Shown: positions 44,481-53,681, counted from the stretch's first letter. The stretch: DNA of 64,000 bases from Larkinella bovis (GCF_042655385.1 NZ_JBHSMA010000004.1:310001-374000), one strand, 5' to 3'. A program made the numbers and translations. The notes: generated from the sequence alone by a model not told the origin.

Positions 44481-45721
44481 GTACCGCCACTGCCACGTTA
44501 GCATCATCTGATGATGCGTTCTTTCATCGGCGCAAAGCCTATCTGGTCTTCCCGGTTATCGTTGTGCCTTTCTTGGTAGCTCTCTTCTGGATTAGCTCCG
44601 GGGGTAAAGGCGCCTTACAAAGCGAGAGCGCAGCAAATTCCGGCTTCAGGGGCTTTAACATGAATGTGCCCAGTGCTGAGGACTCTGATTTAAAACAACA
44701 GACCGTTGAGCCGCCTTTAGTGGGCAATACCGGGGGACAAACCCTGTCGAAATTCACGAATGCCGAAAAGATTGCCACCAGTAATGGACTGCGGACGCTG
44801 CCCAATGACCAGGCCACTGAACCGACCGTTACTCAAGCAATGAACACGGCTTCAAATCCGCCTGCTCCTCAATCAGCGGCCCCCTCGGCACAACACACCG
44901 CCCAGCCTCAAAAGTCCCGCAGAGCTCACAAAAACGGCACGCAGCAAGGCTTTCAGTATCATGCTCCACAGCCCTACTACGTCAATTCTAACCAAACGGA
45001 TCAACAGCTTGAAAATCAACTTAACTCCTATCAGTCCGTCCGCAAGGGGGCCAGTCCCAATCAGGCCACTTCATTGGCTGAGTCAGTACCCGCTGCCTCA
45101 ACAACGAATTCCGGCCGCACACCGAATTTTATTCAATTGGCTGACAATACAACCGCGTCCCGGCTGGATCGAGAAACCCCTTCTCCAGTAGTGGAAAATC
45201 CATTCAATACGGCTCCGGTTGGCGGTAATCGGCAGCAGGGCGTTGTGACGTCCCTGCAAAGTTCAGGCTACAACAAGCGGTCGGTGATCACGCTGATCCC
45301 CGCGGTGGTTCACGATGATCAGAGCGTCAAGGCCGGACAACCCGTTAAACTACGGCTTACAAAGGCGGTGGTCATCGATGGGATCCGGGTACCGGCCAAT
45401 ACGATTGTTCACGCGAGTTGCCTGCCCGATGGCGACCGCCTGCGGCTGGTGGTGCAAAACCTGCAACTGGGGAATCAACTAATTCCGCTCGATCTGGAAG
45501 CGGTGGACCTGGATGGGGGAACAGGGTTAAACGCGCCGGGGCTATCGGATCAGTTAGGGGAGCAGCTCAAATCGTCAGCGGTGCAGGGGGTGAATTTGCC
45601 TACCCGCAGTATGCTGGTCAATACGGTCCTGAATGCCGCCCGGTTTAGTGCCTCCTCTCAGGTTCGTCAAAGTCAGATTCACCTCAAAGGCGGCTATCAG
45701 TTACACCTAAAATCCATCTAA
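44477..45721 (+). CDS. traM: conjugative transfer protein TraM (VirB10-like)
   Basis: 414 residues. It has an N-terminal membrane segment (YLVFPVIVVPFLVALFWI, about 20-37) and a long Gln/Pro/Ser/Thr-rich linker. The C-terminal domain (about 275-414) carries LTKAVVIDGIRVPANTIVHASC, as in TraM, which spans the periplasm. It starts inside the traL end (4 bp) and is followed by traN 4 bp later. Confidence 0.88.
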   Translation: MSTATATLASSDDAFFHRRKAYLVFPVIVVPFLVALFWISSGGKGALQSESAANSGFRGFNMNVPSAEDSDLKQQTVEPPLVGNTGGQTLSKFTNAEKIATSNGLRTLPNDQATEPTVTQAMNTASNPPAPQSAAPSAQHTAQPQKSRRAHKNGTQQGFQYHAPQPYYVNSNQTDQQLENQLNSYQSVRKGASPNQATSLAESVPAASTTNSGRTPNFIQLADNTTASRLDRETPSPVVENPFNTAPVGGNRQQGVVTSLQSSGYNKRSVITLIPAVVHDDQSVKAGQPVKLRLTKAVVIDGIRVPANTIVHASCLPDGDRLRLVVQNLQLGNQLIPLDLEAVDLDGGTGLNAPGLSDQLGEQLKSSAVQGVNLPTRSMLVNTVLNAARFSASSQVRQSQIHLKGGYQLHLKSI

Positions 45722-45725
45722 CACC

Positions 45726-46586
45726 ATGAAACAGCTATTTTTAATTACCTTCTTTTTGCTTTCTGCAGTAAGCTCCTGGGCCCAGATCGCCTACACCCGC
45801 ACGCTGGACCAGACAGCCTTCCAGTCCTCTTATAACATTGCTGTAACGGCCAATAAGACCACGCACCTGATCTTTCCTTATGAGATCAAATACGCCGATC
45901 TGGGCAGCAAGGAACTGGTCGGCGAAGCGGTGGGTAACGCCGGTAATGTGTTTCGGGTCAAAGCTGCCGGTCGGTCACTGATGGAGAGTAACCTGACCAT
46001 TATTACGGCCGACGGTAGGCTGTTTAGTTTTTTGGTCAATTATGAGGAAGTTCCGCAGGTCCTGACCTACGATCTGACCAAACTTGGGGCGGCTTCACTG
46101 GCTCCCAAGTCAGCCAGGGTTAGCACCGGATCAAACGCCCGTCTGGCGGATCAACTCAACGGACTAGGGGAACTGGCCATGAGTTCTAAGCGCCGGATCA
46201 AACATATTGGCACCCAGCAGCAGGGGGTGAATCTGCACCTGAAGAATATCCTCTACCGCGAGGATGTGATGTTCTTGGTGCTGGGTCTGGACAATGATTC
46301 CAAAATGGATTTCGATCTGGATTTTCTGCACGTGTTTGTCACACAGGCCAAAAAATCCGGGGAAAGTTCTACCTCACAGGACATGTCCATCGAGCCAATT
46401 AAGGTTTTTGATGCTGATGTAACCACCGTGCCGCACCGTAAGGAGATCACCAAAGTCATTGCCATTAACCGCATGACGCTGGAGAAAGACCGTAGGCTGA
46501 TGGTACAGGTCAATGAAAAGCAAGGGGGCCGAATGCTCACCTTGCCGATTGGAACCGAAGAACTAGCCGCTGCCCGTCCGCTATGA
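45726..46586 (+). CDS. traN: conjugative transfer protein TraN (VirB9-like)
   Basis: 286 residues. A signal peptide (residues 1-19) is followed by a VirB9-like region: KTTHLIFPYEIKYADLGSKELV, then LFSFLVNYEEVPQ. The C-terminal part (KNILYREDVMFLVLGLDNDS) is the conserved TraN text. Outer-membrane partner of TraM. It overlaps traO by 4 bp. Confidence 0.9.
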   Translation: MKQLFLITFFLLSAVSSWAQIAYTRTLDQTAFQSSYNIAVTANKTTHLIFPYEIKYADLGSKELVGEAVGNAGNVFRVKAAGRSLMESNLTIITADGRLFSFLVNYEEVPQVLTYDLTKLGAASLAPKSARVSTGSNARLADQLNGLGELAMSSKRRIKHIGTQQQGVNLHLKNILYREDVMFLVLGLDNDSKMDFDLDFLHVFVTQAKKSGESSTSQDMSIEPIKVFDADVTTVPHRKEITKVIAINRMTLEKDRRLMVQVNEKQGGRMLTLPIGTEELAAARPL

Positions 46587-47170
46587 AAAAGCTTTGGATA
46601 ATCGCCTCCTTTGTTTTCGGGTTGGTGACAGCCAGTAAGGCGCAGCTCCACCAGGCCGGACAAACCGCGTTCGAGTTGTCGGCGGGAGCCGTCGATGGCT
46701 TCCGGCTACCGGATCAGGACAATTTCGGCTACTTCGCTGGGTTGGCCTTTAGCAAGTACCAAACGCGTTATTTATACTGGAAGGTTGGGGCTCACCTCAA
46801 CGAGAAGCGGTACGCTTACGATGCCGTTCGGGTACCCCTGCAACAATGGCTCGGTACCGCTGAAGTATATACGCGGATTCTGGGCCGGGTCAGCCGATCA
46901 CTGATCATCAATGCCGGAATCGGGGCGGCCGGCGGCTATGAGTCGATCAACAATGATCGCCGGACGGTGGAGGGTGCCCGCATCACCAACCGCTCCACGT
47001 GGATTTTTGGCCCTACGGTAGCCATTGAAGCGGAATACCTGTTGACTGGCAACCTGGTGCTGCTGGTGCGAGCTAAGGAGCATTACCTGTTTCGCTCTTC
47101 GGTAACACCCACGCGCTTTAACGCTGGCATTGGAATCAAGATTATTTTACCCGCAAACGACGAAGAATGA
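46583..47170 (+). CDS. traO: conjugative transfer protein TraO (outer-membrane barrel-like)
   Basis: 195 residues with a signal peptide (residues 1-20) and alternating strands such as TRYLYWKVGAHLNEKRY and LVLLVRAKEHYLFRSS, a small beta-barrel as in TraO. It overlaps traN and traQ by 4 bp each. Confidence 0.85.
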   Translation: MKKLWIIASFVFGLVTASKAQLHQAGQTAFELSAGAVDGFRLPDQDNFGYFAGLAFSKYQTRYLYWKVGAHLNEKRYAYDAVRVPLQQWLGTAEVYTRILGRVSRSLIINAGIGAAGGYESINNDRRTVEGARITNRSTWIFGPTVAIEAEYLLTGNLVLLVRAKEHYLFRSSVTPTRFNAGIGIKIILPANDEE

Positions 47171-47601
47171 AAAAGCTATTTAACATCAGGACTCTATGGG
47201 TCGGGCTGCAATCTGTAGTTATTCTGCTGGCCGTTGCAGGCTGTCAGCAAGAAAGCCTCGACATTCAGGGGCCCTATCGAATCAAGTTTAGTGCGGCTCC
47301 GGTTTCGGCAGTTCTAAAAGTAGGGGAGCAGACGCGGGTTTACCTGAATCTGCAAACCGATTCGTACTACTCTCAGACGGGCTATCGGCTGGTGTTTTAT
47401 CAGCAAATGGGTTTAGGTCGGCTTTCGATGGATTCAACGGCTGTTCCTCAGAAAGTACCGGTACCGCTGGCGCCGGGACGCTCATCGTGCCTGTTTACCC
47501 CGGCTGCGGCGGGGACAAATCAAATTGTCCTGGTAGCCCAGCAGGAGCGGGGCTATACCCAGCCTGATACCGTGCGCATCAACTTTCAGGTCACTCCTTA
47601 A
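47167..47601 (+). CDS. traQ: conjugative transfer protein TraQ (DUF3872) lipoprotein
   Basis: 144 residues. The lipobox ends LLAVAGC at Cys26. The following DUF3872 domain reads YRLVFYQQMGLGRLSMDS and ends in a VRINFQV strand. It resembles TraQ of CTnDOT. Placed directly after traO, as there (traP is absent). Confidence 0.78.
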   Translation: MKKLFNIRTLWVGLQSVVILLAVAGCQQESLDIQGPYRIKFSAAPVSAVLKVGEQTRVYLNLQTDSYYSQTGYRLVFYQQMGLGRLSMDSTAVPQKVPVPLAPGRSSCLFTPAAAGTNQIVLVAQQERGYTQPDTVRINFQVTP

Positions 47602-47612
47602 TCCCCATTCCC

Positions 47613-48581
47613 ATGAAAAAGCTACTTACACTTCTTTTCGCTGGTCTGCTGGCTACGGGCGTGGCTCAGGCTCAAATTATTAATCTATCGGGTGATAGTG
47701 AAACTGAGCAGGCGGCAAAGCTGGAAATCATCCGGATTATTCAGGAGCGTATCCAGAAAATGACCATTGCGGACATTAACTCCCGTATTGTCGTTTCCAA
47801 AGGGGTTACTAACTATTACAAGGTTGCGGAAATCTTAAAGATGCACGATGATCTCTACGGGCTCCGCTCCAGGTATGTGACAATGGCCAGCAACCTGGAA
47901 GGCCATTCAGCCTTTCGAAACGGTTTTTCATACAATTACATGGGCCAATACAATTCACTTATGGAAAAGGCGAAAATCATTAAGACCCAGCTTCAGACCG
48001 TTACCAAGTCGGGAAATATGATTCAATTGCCGCCGTTGCCTATTTTTAACGTCCAGTTTGCTACCAATACCGGTAGTAATCCAGCGAATGACCTTTCTCA
48101 GCAGATGACGGATTTGATGGCCTCATACGGTGTATTGGCTCCTGAAGACTGGGATAAACTGGATGAAGCCACCCGGCTGGAGTTGCAGGGGAAATTAATA
48201 AAAATGAAAGAAGACCTCTACAAACAGACGATTGCCAAGGGGCAGAGCAATGCTACCAAGCTGGTTACACTTGTGGCCAATATCATAGCCCCCGGATTAG
48301 GCGGCATTCTGGCGGGAGTGAGCTCAGGCAACCCCATTAACACGTTGGTGGGCTATGTGACCGATAACTTTCAGATGCCTACTGAGTTTTATACCTCTGA
48401 AACCCTGAAGCTAACCGACTCGGAACGGATTAAGATTATTGACGATCTGCACATCAGAATGTCTGAGCTTTATCAACAAACAGTCGCATTGGGTACCAAC
48501 ATGAGCACGGAAGCAAAGAAACGCTTTGGTGAGTTGAATGAACAGCGAAACGACATGATTTTACACGGAACAAAAAAATAG
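47613..48581 (+). CDS. secreted TraI-like (DUF4141-type) transfer protein
   Basis: 322 residues with a signal peptide (1-20, LLTLLFAGLLATGVAQA). It is helical, and LKLTDSERIKIIDDLHIRMSELYQQ near the end recalls TraI (DUF4141) of CTnDOT (MTDKERMDVIDRVYNNM). In CTnDOT traI precedes traJ, so here it would have moved. A hydrophobic patch (ANIIAPGLGGILAGVSSG) lies near 225-240. The family call is tentative. Confidence 0.55.
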   Translation: MKKLLTLLFAGLLATGVAQAQIINLSGDSETEQAAKLEIIRIIQERIQKMTIADINSRIVVSKGVTNYYKVAEILKMHDDLYGLRSRYVTMASNLEGHSAFRNGFSYNYMGQYNSLMEKAKIIKTQLQTVTKSGNMIQLPPLPIFNVQFATNTGSNPANDLSQQMTDLMASYGVLAPEDWDKLDEATRLELQGKLIKMKEDLYKQTIAKGQSNATKLVTLVANIIAPGLGGILAGVSSGNPINTLVGYVTDNFQMPTEFYTSETLKLTDSERIKIIDDLHIRMSELYQQTVALGTNMSTEAKKRFGELNEQRNDMILHGTKK

Positions 48582-48585
48582 GCGT

Positions 48586-49203
48586 ATGAAAGCGATTCGG
48601 GCGGCTACGGCATTGTTGTTTATAGCATTAATGGCAGGATGCAACAAGGATCCTGATATTGACCTGCCTGACTATCTGGTGATGCCGTCTAGCCTCGCAA
48701 ATTACAAAGGGTCAGGAAGAATAACCATCAACGGTGGGATTACCCTGGCCGCTCAAGGCCGTGAACAGGTGCAGGATGGCGGCACGGTCTCAGGGGTTGG
48801 GGCTTCGGCCTCGGCTGGGGATGAGGTTTGGATGTATGCAACCTTTAACCAGCCCCGAACCTATGAGCAGTCTTCCATGGTGCCTGCCGAGCATCGATCT
48901 AATGCCACGCTAACGATCATGCGGACAATCAACAAGGGATCGTACCCTATGGGCCTTATGACGCCGAATCCGCGGGGTGAGATTGCTGATCTGGTGTTGA
49001 ACTTGCCGGGACCGGTTACCTACATCACCAATGCCGGCAGCCTGACTATTGAACAGTCAACACTTGTGCGCCAGGAGGGTAGTTCGAGCCTGTACCGGAT
49101 TCAGGGGACATTCGACGCCAGCCTGACCGGGTACGGCACCAATGTAACCAATAAGAACCCGCAGGTTACAGGCACATTCGATGTATTGGCTGTAGCAAAC
49201 TAG
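48586..49203 (+). CDS. lipoprotein, last gene of the tra operon
   Basis: 205 residues. The lipobox FIALMAGC places the lipid anchor at Cys19. A Gly-rich middle part (QDGGTVSGVGASASAGDE) and strand-rich remainder follow, with no family known. It starts 4 bp after the TraI-like gene and is followed by a terminator. Confidence 0.65.
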   Translation: MKAIRAATALLFIALMAGCNKDPDIDLPDYLVMPSSLANYKGSGRITINGGITLAAQGREQVQDGGTVSGVGASASAGDEVWMYATFNQPRTYEQSSMVPAEHRSNATLTIMRTINKGSYPMGLMTPNPRGEIADLVLNLPGPVTYITNAGSLTIEQSTLVRQEGSSSLYRIQGTFDASLTGYGTNVTNKNPQVTGTFDVLAVAN

Positions 49204-49243
49204 CGAAATCGTCCAGCCTGTCTGGAAAAATAAAGTCTTTCGA

Positions 49244-49274
49244 GAGGGTGGGTATTTGATATCCACCCTCTTTT
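49244..49274 (+). terminator. terminator of the tra operon
   Basis: Stem GAGGGTGG/CCACCCTC (49244-49251 and 49263-49270) followed by TTTT. It lies 40 bp after the lipoprotein stop. This ends a transcript of about 13 kb. Confidence 0.8.
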
Positions 49275-49357
49275 CACGTTTGCCACACGAGGGTCGTTAC
49301 ATAGCAATTATGCAAGTGTTCAATTATATTTGATTGCTGAGTATAACTAACAAAAAA

Positions 49358-49383
49358 AGACCACACCTCCGCAAGTGTGGTCT
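49358..49383 (-). terminator. hairpin with U-run on the minus strand, no gene assigned
   Basis: Stem AGACCACAC/GTGTGGTCT with an 8-base loop. The A-run at 49352-49358 gives a U-tract on the minus strand. It faces the 49449 gene from the upstream side, like the hairpin at 22367-22397. Confidence 0.5.
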
Positions 49384-49448
49384 TAATGTACTCTTTTTGA
49401 ACCACCGGGGACTGATTGGCATCGACGCTCCCGGACAATCAATAGCTT

Positions 49449-50312
49449 ATGAGCGATAAAGTAAAGATAAGCGATTTAAGTATTCAAATCAACTTCCCTG
49501 CCTGGGAGAGGTTCAATCTGGAGGCCCTCACCAACGACGGCGTTGTCCTGTTTCAATACCTGGTCTTTCATTGCCAAAATGTTGCTGAATGGACCCATTC
49601 AGATAACGATATTAAGCTGGAGCTTGGCATTAAGCGCAGCCGGTTAAACACGCTCCGGGATAAGTTTCTGAAAATGGGAATTCTGGAGACCAGAGTAACG
49701 CTTAATCAATACGATAATAAGATTACCGCCTATCGTCTCCTCTACTCCGAAATTGCTAAGCCTGATAACCTGAAGAAGATCTACCGGGAAAAGACCCCCT
49801 CAGGTATTGCAATTGACTTAGCAGGATACAGCCGTCTATACAGGCAGCTGGTGCAGGATCAACCAGCGGGGGGAGCTAAACCCAAACCCAAGAGTGCCTA
49901 TCAGCAAACGAGTGATCAATACAAAGCGCAAGTTTTCGCTATTAAGCTGGAGGAGCTATACGCAAGTCGATTAGAACACTTCAATAGCAAGCAAGGTGCC
50001 GGTAAGAAGATTGCCGGTGCTGTAAAATTCTCTCCCAAACATATTCAGAGCCTGGCCAACGTCATTCGTCATTTTGATAACGATGAATATGTCAGAAACG
50101 CCTTTGTTGCATTCATTGATGAGTTGTTTGCGAAAATGGTGGGAGGTAGCCCCGAGATACTGACCACTCTCCCCAGAAGTCCCTTGAACTACTTTCTAAG
50201 CTATTCAAATAAGGTCACTAATGAAGATGAAGGCGGAGACTTTGCGGGCCAAAAATATGCGATGATTTGGCGCTTTGGTGACTTTTATGCCGCTCGTTAC
50301 ACAAAGGGGTAA
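49449..50312 (+). CDS. winged-helix-like hypothetical protein
   Basis: 287 residues. Residues about 25-85 look like a winged helix (SDNDIKLELGIKRSRLNTLRDKFLKMGI). A basic linker (PAGGAKPKPKSAY) follows, then a helical C-terminal part. Family unknown. The DNA-binding look and the inverted repeats just after it (50339-50419) suggest a regulator or replication accessory. Confidence 0.6.
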   Translation: MSDKVKISDLSIQINFPAWERFNLEALTNDGVVLFQYLVFHCQNVAEWTHSDNDIKLELGIKRSRLNTLRDKFLKMGILETRVTLNQYDNKITAYRLLYSEIAKPDNLKKIYREKTPSGIAIDLAGYSRLYRQLVQDQPAGGAKPKPKSAYQQTSDQYKAQVFAIKLEELYASRLEHFNSKQGAGKKIAGAVKFSPKHIQSLANVIRHFDNDEYVRNAFVAFIDELFAKMVGGSPEILTTLPRSPLNYFLSYSNKVTNEDEGGDFAGQKYAMIWRFGDFYAARYTKG

Positions 50313-50338
50313 TGTTGAATCCAACTAATAACCATAGG

Positions 50339-50419
50339 GTACGTTGAAAACAACTAACCCTATGTTGTTTTCAACGTACTGGTACGCTGATTTCGGCTAT
50401 CCCGTACGTTGTTTTCTGC
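50339..50419. repeat. inverted and direct repeats of GTACGTTGnAAACAAC type
   Basis: GTACGTTGAAAACAAC (50339-50354) and its exact complement (50364-50379) form a hairpin with a 9-base loop. A third related site, GTACGTTGTTTTCTGC, is at 50404-50419. They lie just after the 49449 gene. A terminator, an operator or an origin-like site are all possible. Confidence 0.5.
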
Positions 50420-50477
50420 ACTTTATATATAGAATACTTAATACAATAGTTCAGAAATAAAAAACATAAAGTAAAAC

Positions 50478-50525
50478 TAACCGGCCAGCACAGCCTGCTG
50501 AAGCAGGTGGTTAGCTGGCTGGTTA
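50478..50525. other. branched hairpin
   Basis: An outer stem TAACCGGCCAGC / GCTGGCTGGTTA (50478-50489 and 50514-50525, one mismatch) encloses an inner stem CCTGC/GCAGG. It is followed by CTTTTTAAATAAAAAG. It lies in a 290-bp gap without genes, after the repeat cluster 50339-50419. Confidence 0.45.
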
Positions 50526-50604
50526 ATCTTTTTAAATAAAAAGTTGGAAAGGGGGGTAAGGATTACGAAAACTATTAAGCCCCAAGTGGATCCTGTTTCT
50601 TTAA

Positions 50605-51198
50605 TCAGCTCAACCCCGAGCGTATAAGATCCGGAAGATTGTGTACGCATTCCATCTGACTTTTAAGTTTCAAAAAACGGCGCGTGTGAAGCGTCGGCTT
50701 TTCTCTGTAGTACTTTTTCCGATGTGGCTTGAAATAGCTGTCCAGCGCCAGCTTATATTTTGCGGTAGCATCCAAAAACGCGTTTAGCGACCGGGTATTT
50801 TTTGACATTGCCTGACGCTGATACAGTGCGCCAATTAGTGCTTTGCGAGAAACAAACCGCCCACCGCCATCCAGCAGATCACGGCAACGATCCCCGGTAA
50901 CTGGACAGATCATATACCAGAATATACCCTTACCGAGGTTGCTTTTTACCGGCTCCAGATCCACTACCTGGGAGCGCACCTGGCCATCATAATGATATTC
51001 TAGGTTTAAGCATCCCCCCGTATCATCACCGTCGAGGAGTATCGTAACGTTAATGCTGGCATAGACCTTTCCAAAGCGGCTCCAGGTTAACGTTCTTGGC
51101 TGAGGTACACCACTCATCCATCCATACCTTTTAAAGTCGCTGAGCGAGAATTTTAGCTGATCCTCGAAAATGATTGGATGAATAGATCTACGTGGCAT
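50605..51198 (-). CDS. hypothetical protein
   Basis: 197 residues. The centre has paired cysteines in YMICPVTGDRCRDLLDGGGRF and a basic C-terminus (FKPHRKKYYREKP). No family known. It is convergent with the 49449 gene. A phage- or plasmid-borne accessory gene is likely. Confidence 0.55.
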   Translation of the reverse strand: MPRRSIHPIIFEDQLKFSLSDFKRYGWMSGVPQPRTLTWSRFGKVYASINVTILLDGDDTGGCLNLEYHYDGQVRSQVVDLEPVKSNLGKGIFWYMICPVTGDRCRDLLDGGGRFVSRKALIGALYQRQAMSKNTRSLNAFLDATAKYKLALDSYFKPHRKKYYREKPTLHTRRFLKLKSQMECVHNLPDLIRSGLS

Positions 51199-51462
51199 AA
51201 GCTGTAATGCAAGGAGGGGTGTCAGAGAAATTAACCTAAAACTCTAAGGAAAATGAGGTTTCGGGGGTTTGTTCAATGCTCATAACGCTTTTTTTCGTCC
51301 TTTGCCGGCATGCTCCCCCAAATATATTCATCTAAGTAGCCTCAAAAGTTTCAGGTTTTTTCAGGTTTTGAGCAGGAAACAGCCTTAAAATTGTCAGAAA
51401 TACACCCTTTCTTACTCACTAACACTGCATGGTATTTCCCTTTGGCGCGCCCATAATGAGAT

Positions 51463-52254
51463 TTAGAGCGCCTCTACTTTGATGTTTTTTATAAGAGCAA
51501 GTTCATCACCATAGTTTCTAAAGCCTACTCTACCAGTCGAGTTCATTTTAGTAATATCTCCCATAAAGACCATATCATCACCAATAAAGAGTCTTACTTC
51601 TTTTCCCCTTACCTCAACTTTATAAGGCAGCCACGTATTCTTTATTATTTTGCCGTGTATTTCGTTTAAACCGGTATTACCTGTCCAAATCGCTTCCTTA
51701 ATATTTGCTCTCAACACATCCGCATTTTTAGGCTCGAAGTGGAGCGGCTTTATCTCATCTAGTCCAATTTGAAGCATAAAACCATCTTCTGGCGATTTTG
51801 CTCTTACAACAACACCAAGGCAGTGTCTTATTATATAGGCCTCAAAAGAAAATGAATAGTTCTCCCAGTCATCACCTATACGTGTCAACCCAGGAAATTC
51901 TGATCCTGTCACTTTAAGCTCGCCATTTATCACTGTCCACGAATTCACATTTTCCCAATTATCAGATAAAGGCCGGGATAGTTTGCCTTCAAAAAGTTTT
52001 TTCGGTTTGTTTCTATTGGTGATTCTATTCCGTATAAAACGATACAAATACCAGCCTGTAATGAGTATTGATATAGCTAATAATACGAATAAAGTAATTT
52101 CGAACGGGTGGTCCAACAAGTATAAATTCTTCTTGAAGTAATAAACGGCGAGCGTAACTAAAAACACTATAAGGGCCTGGATTCCTGTTGCTATCACCTT
52201 ACTCCAAACAGGATCTTTCCAAATCCCAAGCCACCACGACCAGAGGTTTTTCAT
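51463..52254 (-). CDS. membrane protein with a concanavalin-like beta domain
   Basis: 263 residues. Two membrane segments lie near 18-40 (VIATGIQALIVFLVTLAVYYF) and 50-70 (FEITLFVLLAISILITGWYLY). Residues about 95-260 read DNWENVNSWTVINGELKVTG ... GDDMVFMGDITKMNSTGRVGFRNYGDE, which resembles DUF1080/LamG-type beta-sandwich proteins that bind glycans. The exact ligand is unknown. Unlinked to its neighbours. Confidence 0.6.
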   Translation of the reverse strand: MKNLWSWWLGIWKDPVWSKVIATGIQALIVFLVTLAVYYFKKNLYLLDHPFEITLFVLLAISILITGWYLYRFIRNRITNRNKPKKLFEGKLSRPLSDNWENVNSWTVINGELKVTGSEFPGLTRIGDDWENYSFSFEAYIIRHCLGVVVRAKSPEDGFMLQIGLDEIKPLHFEPKNADVLRANIKEAIWTGNTGLNEIHGKIIKNTWLPYKVEVRGKEVRLFIGDDMVFMGDITKMNSTGRVGFRNYGDELALIKNIKVEAL

Positions 52255-52581
52255 GCGTATAAGACTAATGAAGTTTGTATTTGCGTTGTCGTCGTGGGTC
52301 CTGGCTTCGAAGCATTTCCGCTAGTGCAGATGTATTATGATCTTTAATACGCCACGAAAGCCTGTTGAGCTGTTGAACATCTGCCCTCTATCGACAGTTG
52401 CAACTCAATCTATGGAACTCTTTATTCTCACACGTATATAATTGACCGGTGAAAAGTCTTCTATTGGTTTCAAAGGCGGCTCCTTGCACCATTCAGTAGC
52501 AACCTTTGAAGCAGAAAAATCGGCCCCGGCCGGAGCTTTTGCGCGCCGATGGGTGCCGATCTAAATAGTTAGTTGGTGTAA
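52255..52581. other. intergenic region between the membrane gene and higA
   Basis: About 330 bp without a supported gene or clear repeat. It probably contains the promoter of the 51463-52254 gene. Confidence 0.5.
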
Positions 52582-52896
52582 CTACCGGCCGGCAGCGGCT
52601 CGGCCTGGTGCGGGCCAGAGCGGAGCAATGACCGGTTGTTGTTTTTGCCGGGCTTGCCATAGGTCATATTGCTGTTGTAGATCGAGCCATTGTTCCGGCG
52701 TCGAGGTCGGGAAGGCTTGGGCCAATGTAAGGGCCATTTGCGGACTGATACCCGCGTGACCATTTATAATTTGCGAAAGCGTCTTCCTGCTGACCCCTAG
52801 AGACTCAGCGGCCTGCGTGACAGACAGGCCTACGCCATCCAGGTACAAGTCTTTCAGAATTGCGCCTGGATGGGAAGGATTGTGCATAATGCTCAT
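52582..52896 (-). CDS. higA: HigA-type antitoxin (XRE)
   Basis: 104 residues. HNPSHPGAILKDLYLDG is the usual HigA start (an ATG at codon 4 is the alternative). The helix-turn-helix is LSVTQAAESLGVSRKTLSQII, followed by a hydrophobic core helix. It lies 55 bp after the toxin gene and binds the palindrome at 53310-53329. It is a type II antitoxin. Confidence 0.88.
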   Translation of the reverse strand: MSIMHNPSHPGAILKDLYLDGVGLSVTQAAESLGVSRKTLSQIINGHAGISPQMALTLAQAFPTSTPEQWLDLQQQYDLWQARQKQQPVIAPLWPAPGRAAAGR

Positions 52897-52951
52897 TTTG
52901 AATTTTTGGTTTAGTCAACATACGCAGTTCGTTTGCGCGTCCTGATCGCCA

Positions 52952-53236
52952 TTAGTGGTAATCTTCATAGTTGACATCGTACGCTTCCAGTTTCTTTTTG
53001 TCAAAGCGGAAGGTAATACGATAATTGCCGGTCACACTGACCGCGTATTCTCCTTTTCTATCCCCTTTTAACGGGTGAAAGTTGGACCCGGGAAAATTCA
53101 TCCCTCTTGGATCCCTGGCTACGTTGAGCAGTGAAAGAATATTCTTAATTCTTGGAATCTGCTTGGCGGGTAGTCCAGATTCGATGCCTTCTTCAAAGAG
53201 TTGCTTCAACCCTTTGTGTTTGAACGATGAGATCAT
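52952..53236 (-). CDS. higB: HigB-type mRNA-interferase toxin
   Basis: 94 residues. ISSFKHKGLKQLFEEG is the HigB signature, and GNYRITFRFDKKK near residues 69-82 contributes the active-site region. It is first in the operon (toxin before antitoxin), as in other higBA loci. It cuts mRNA on the ribosome. Stabilises the plasmid. Confidence 0.88.
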   Translation of the reverse strand: MISSFKHKGLKQLFEEGIESGLPAKQIPRIKNILSLLNVARDPRGMNFPGSNFHPLKGDRKGEYAVSVTGNYRITFRFDKKKLEAYDVNYEDYH

Positions 53237-53309
53237 CTGTCAGTTTGAAAAAGTAAATTCATCATAGCTCCCGTTCTTGTCGTTTGTTATATTGGATATA
53301 AGTTACTGT

Positions 53310-53329
53310 TACCTGTTACGTAACAGGTA
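53310..53329. promoter_or_regulatory. 20-bp palindromic operator of higBA
   Basis: TACCTGTTACGTAACAGGTA is a perfect palindrome centred on 53319/53320. It lies 73 bp before the higB ATG and directly downstream of the -7 box at 53331-53338, so HigA binding there would block transcription. Confidence 0.75.
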
Positions 53330-53330
53330 G

Positions 53331-53338
53331 CAAAATTA
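53331..53338 (-). promoter_or_regulatory. TAnnTTTG -7 box of higBA
   Basis: Minus strand TAATTTTG, two bases before the palindromic operator. It reads toward higB. No clear -33 was seen. Confidence 0.6.
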
Positions 53339-53554
53339 CGCAATAGAAATCGAAAAAAACTTATGATTAAGAATTATTTTTTGATTGATTGCCTGGCGGC
53401 TCGGCGGGGAATACTTTTAATTCTTTCCGGATTGGGTTCTACTTCAAAAAGAACCCAATCCTTTTAACGTGTTTTAACAACACTTTTAACTCTTTTAGAC
53501 AAAAAATAAGCGTAGTATTTTACTGATAATCTGTCACTTATAAAGACCTGTTTA

Positions 53555-53666
53555 GCATTTAGGTCCGTAGTTTTAGCATTTAGGTCCGTAGTGACTCGCA
53601 TTTAGGTCCGTAAAAATGGCCGTTTTTTAGCATTTAGGTCCGTAGTGACTCGCATTTAGGTCCTTA
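53555..53666. repeat. iterons, replication origin (oriV)
   Basis: Five direct repeats of GCATTTAGGTCCGTA start at 53555, 53576, 53598, 53630 and 53652. The last has CCTTA for CCGTA. Spacings of 21, 22, 32 and 22 bp place most of them on one helix face. They lie between higBA and the 3' end of the initiator gene, next to an AT-rich part (53480-53550). This is the standard layout of a Rep-controlled origin. Confidence 0.85.
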
Positions 53667-53681
53667 GGTAAATATGGCCTT

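Noticed and set aside
53555..53666. CRISPR array
   Set aside because: The repeats are only 15 bp, with short conserved spacing and no cas genes. They fit iterons.
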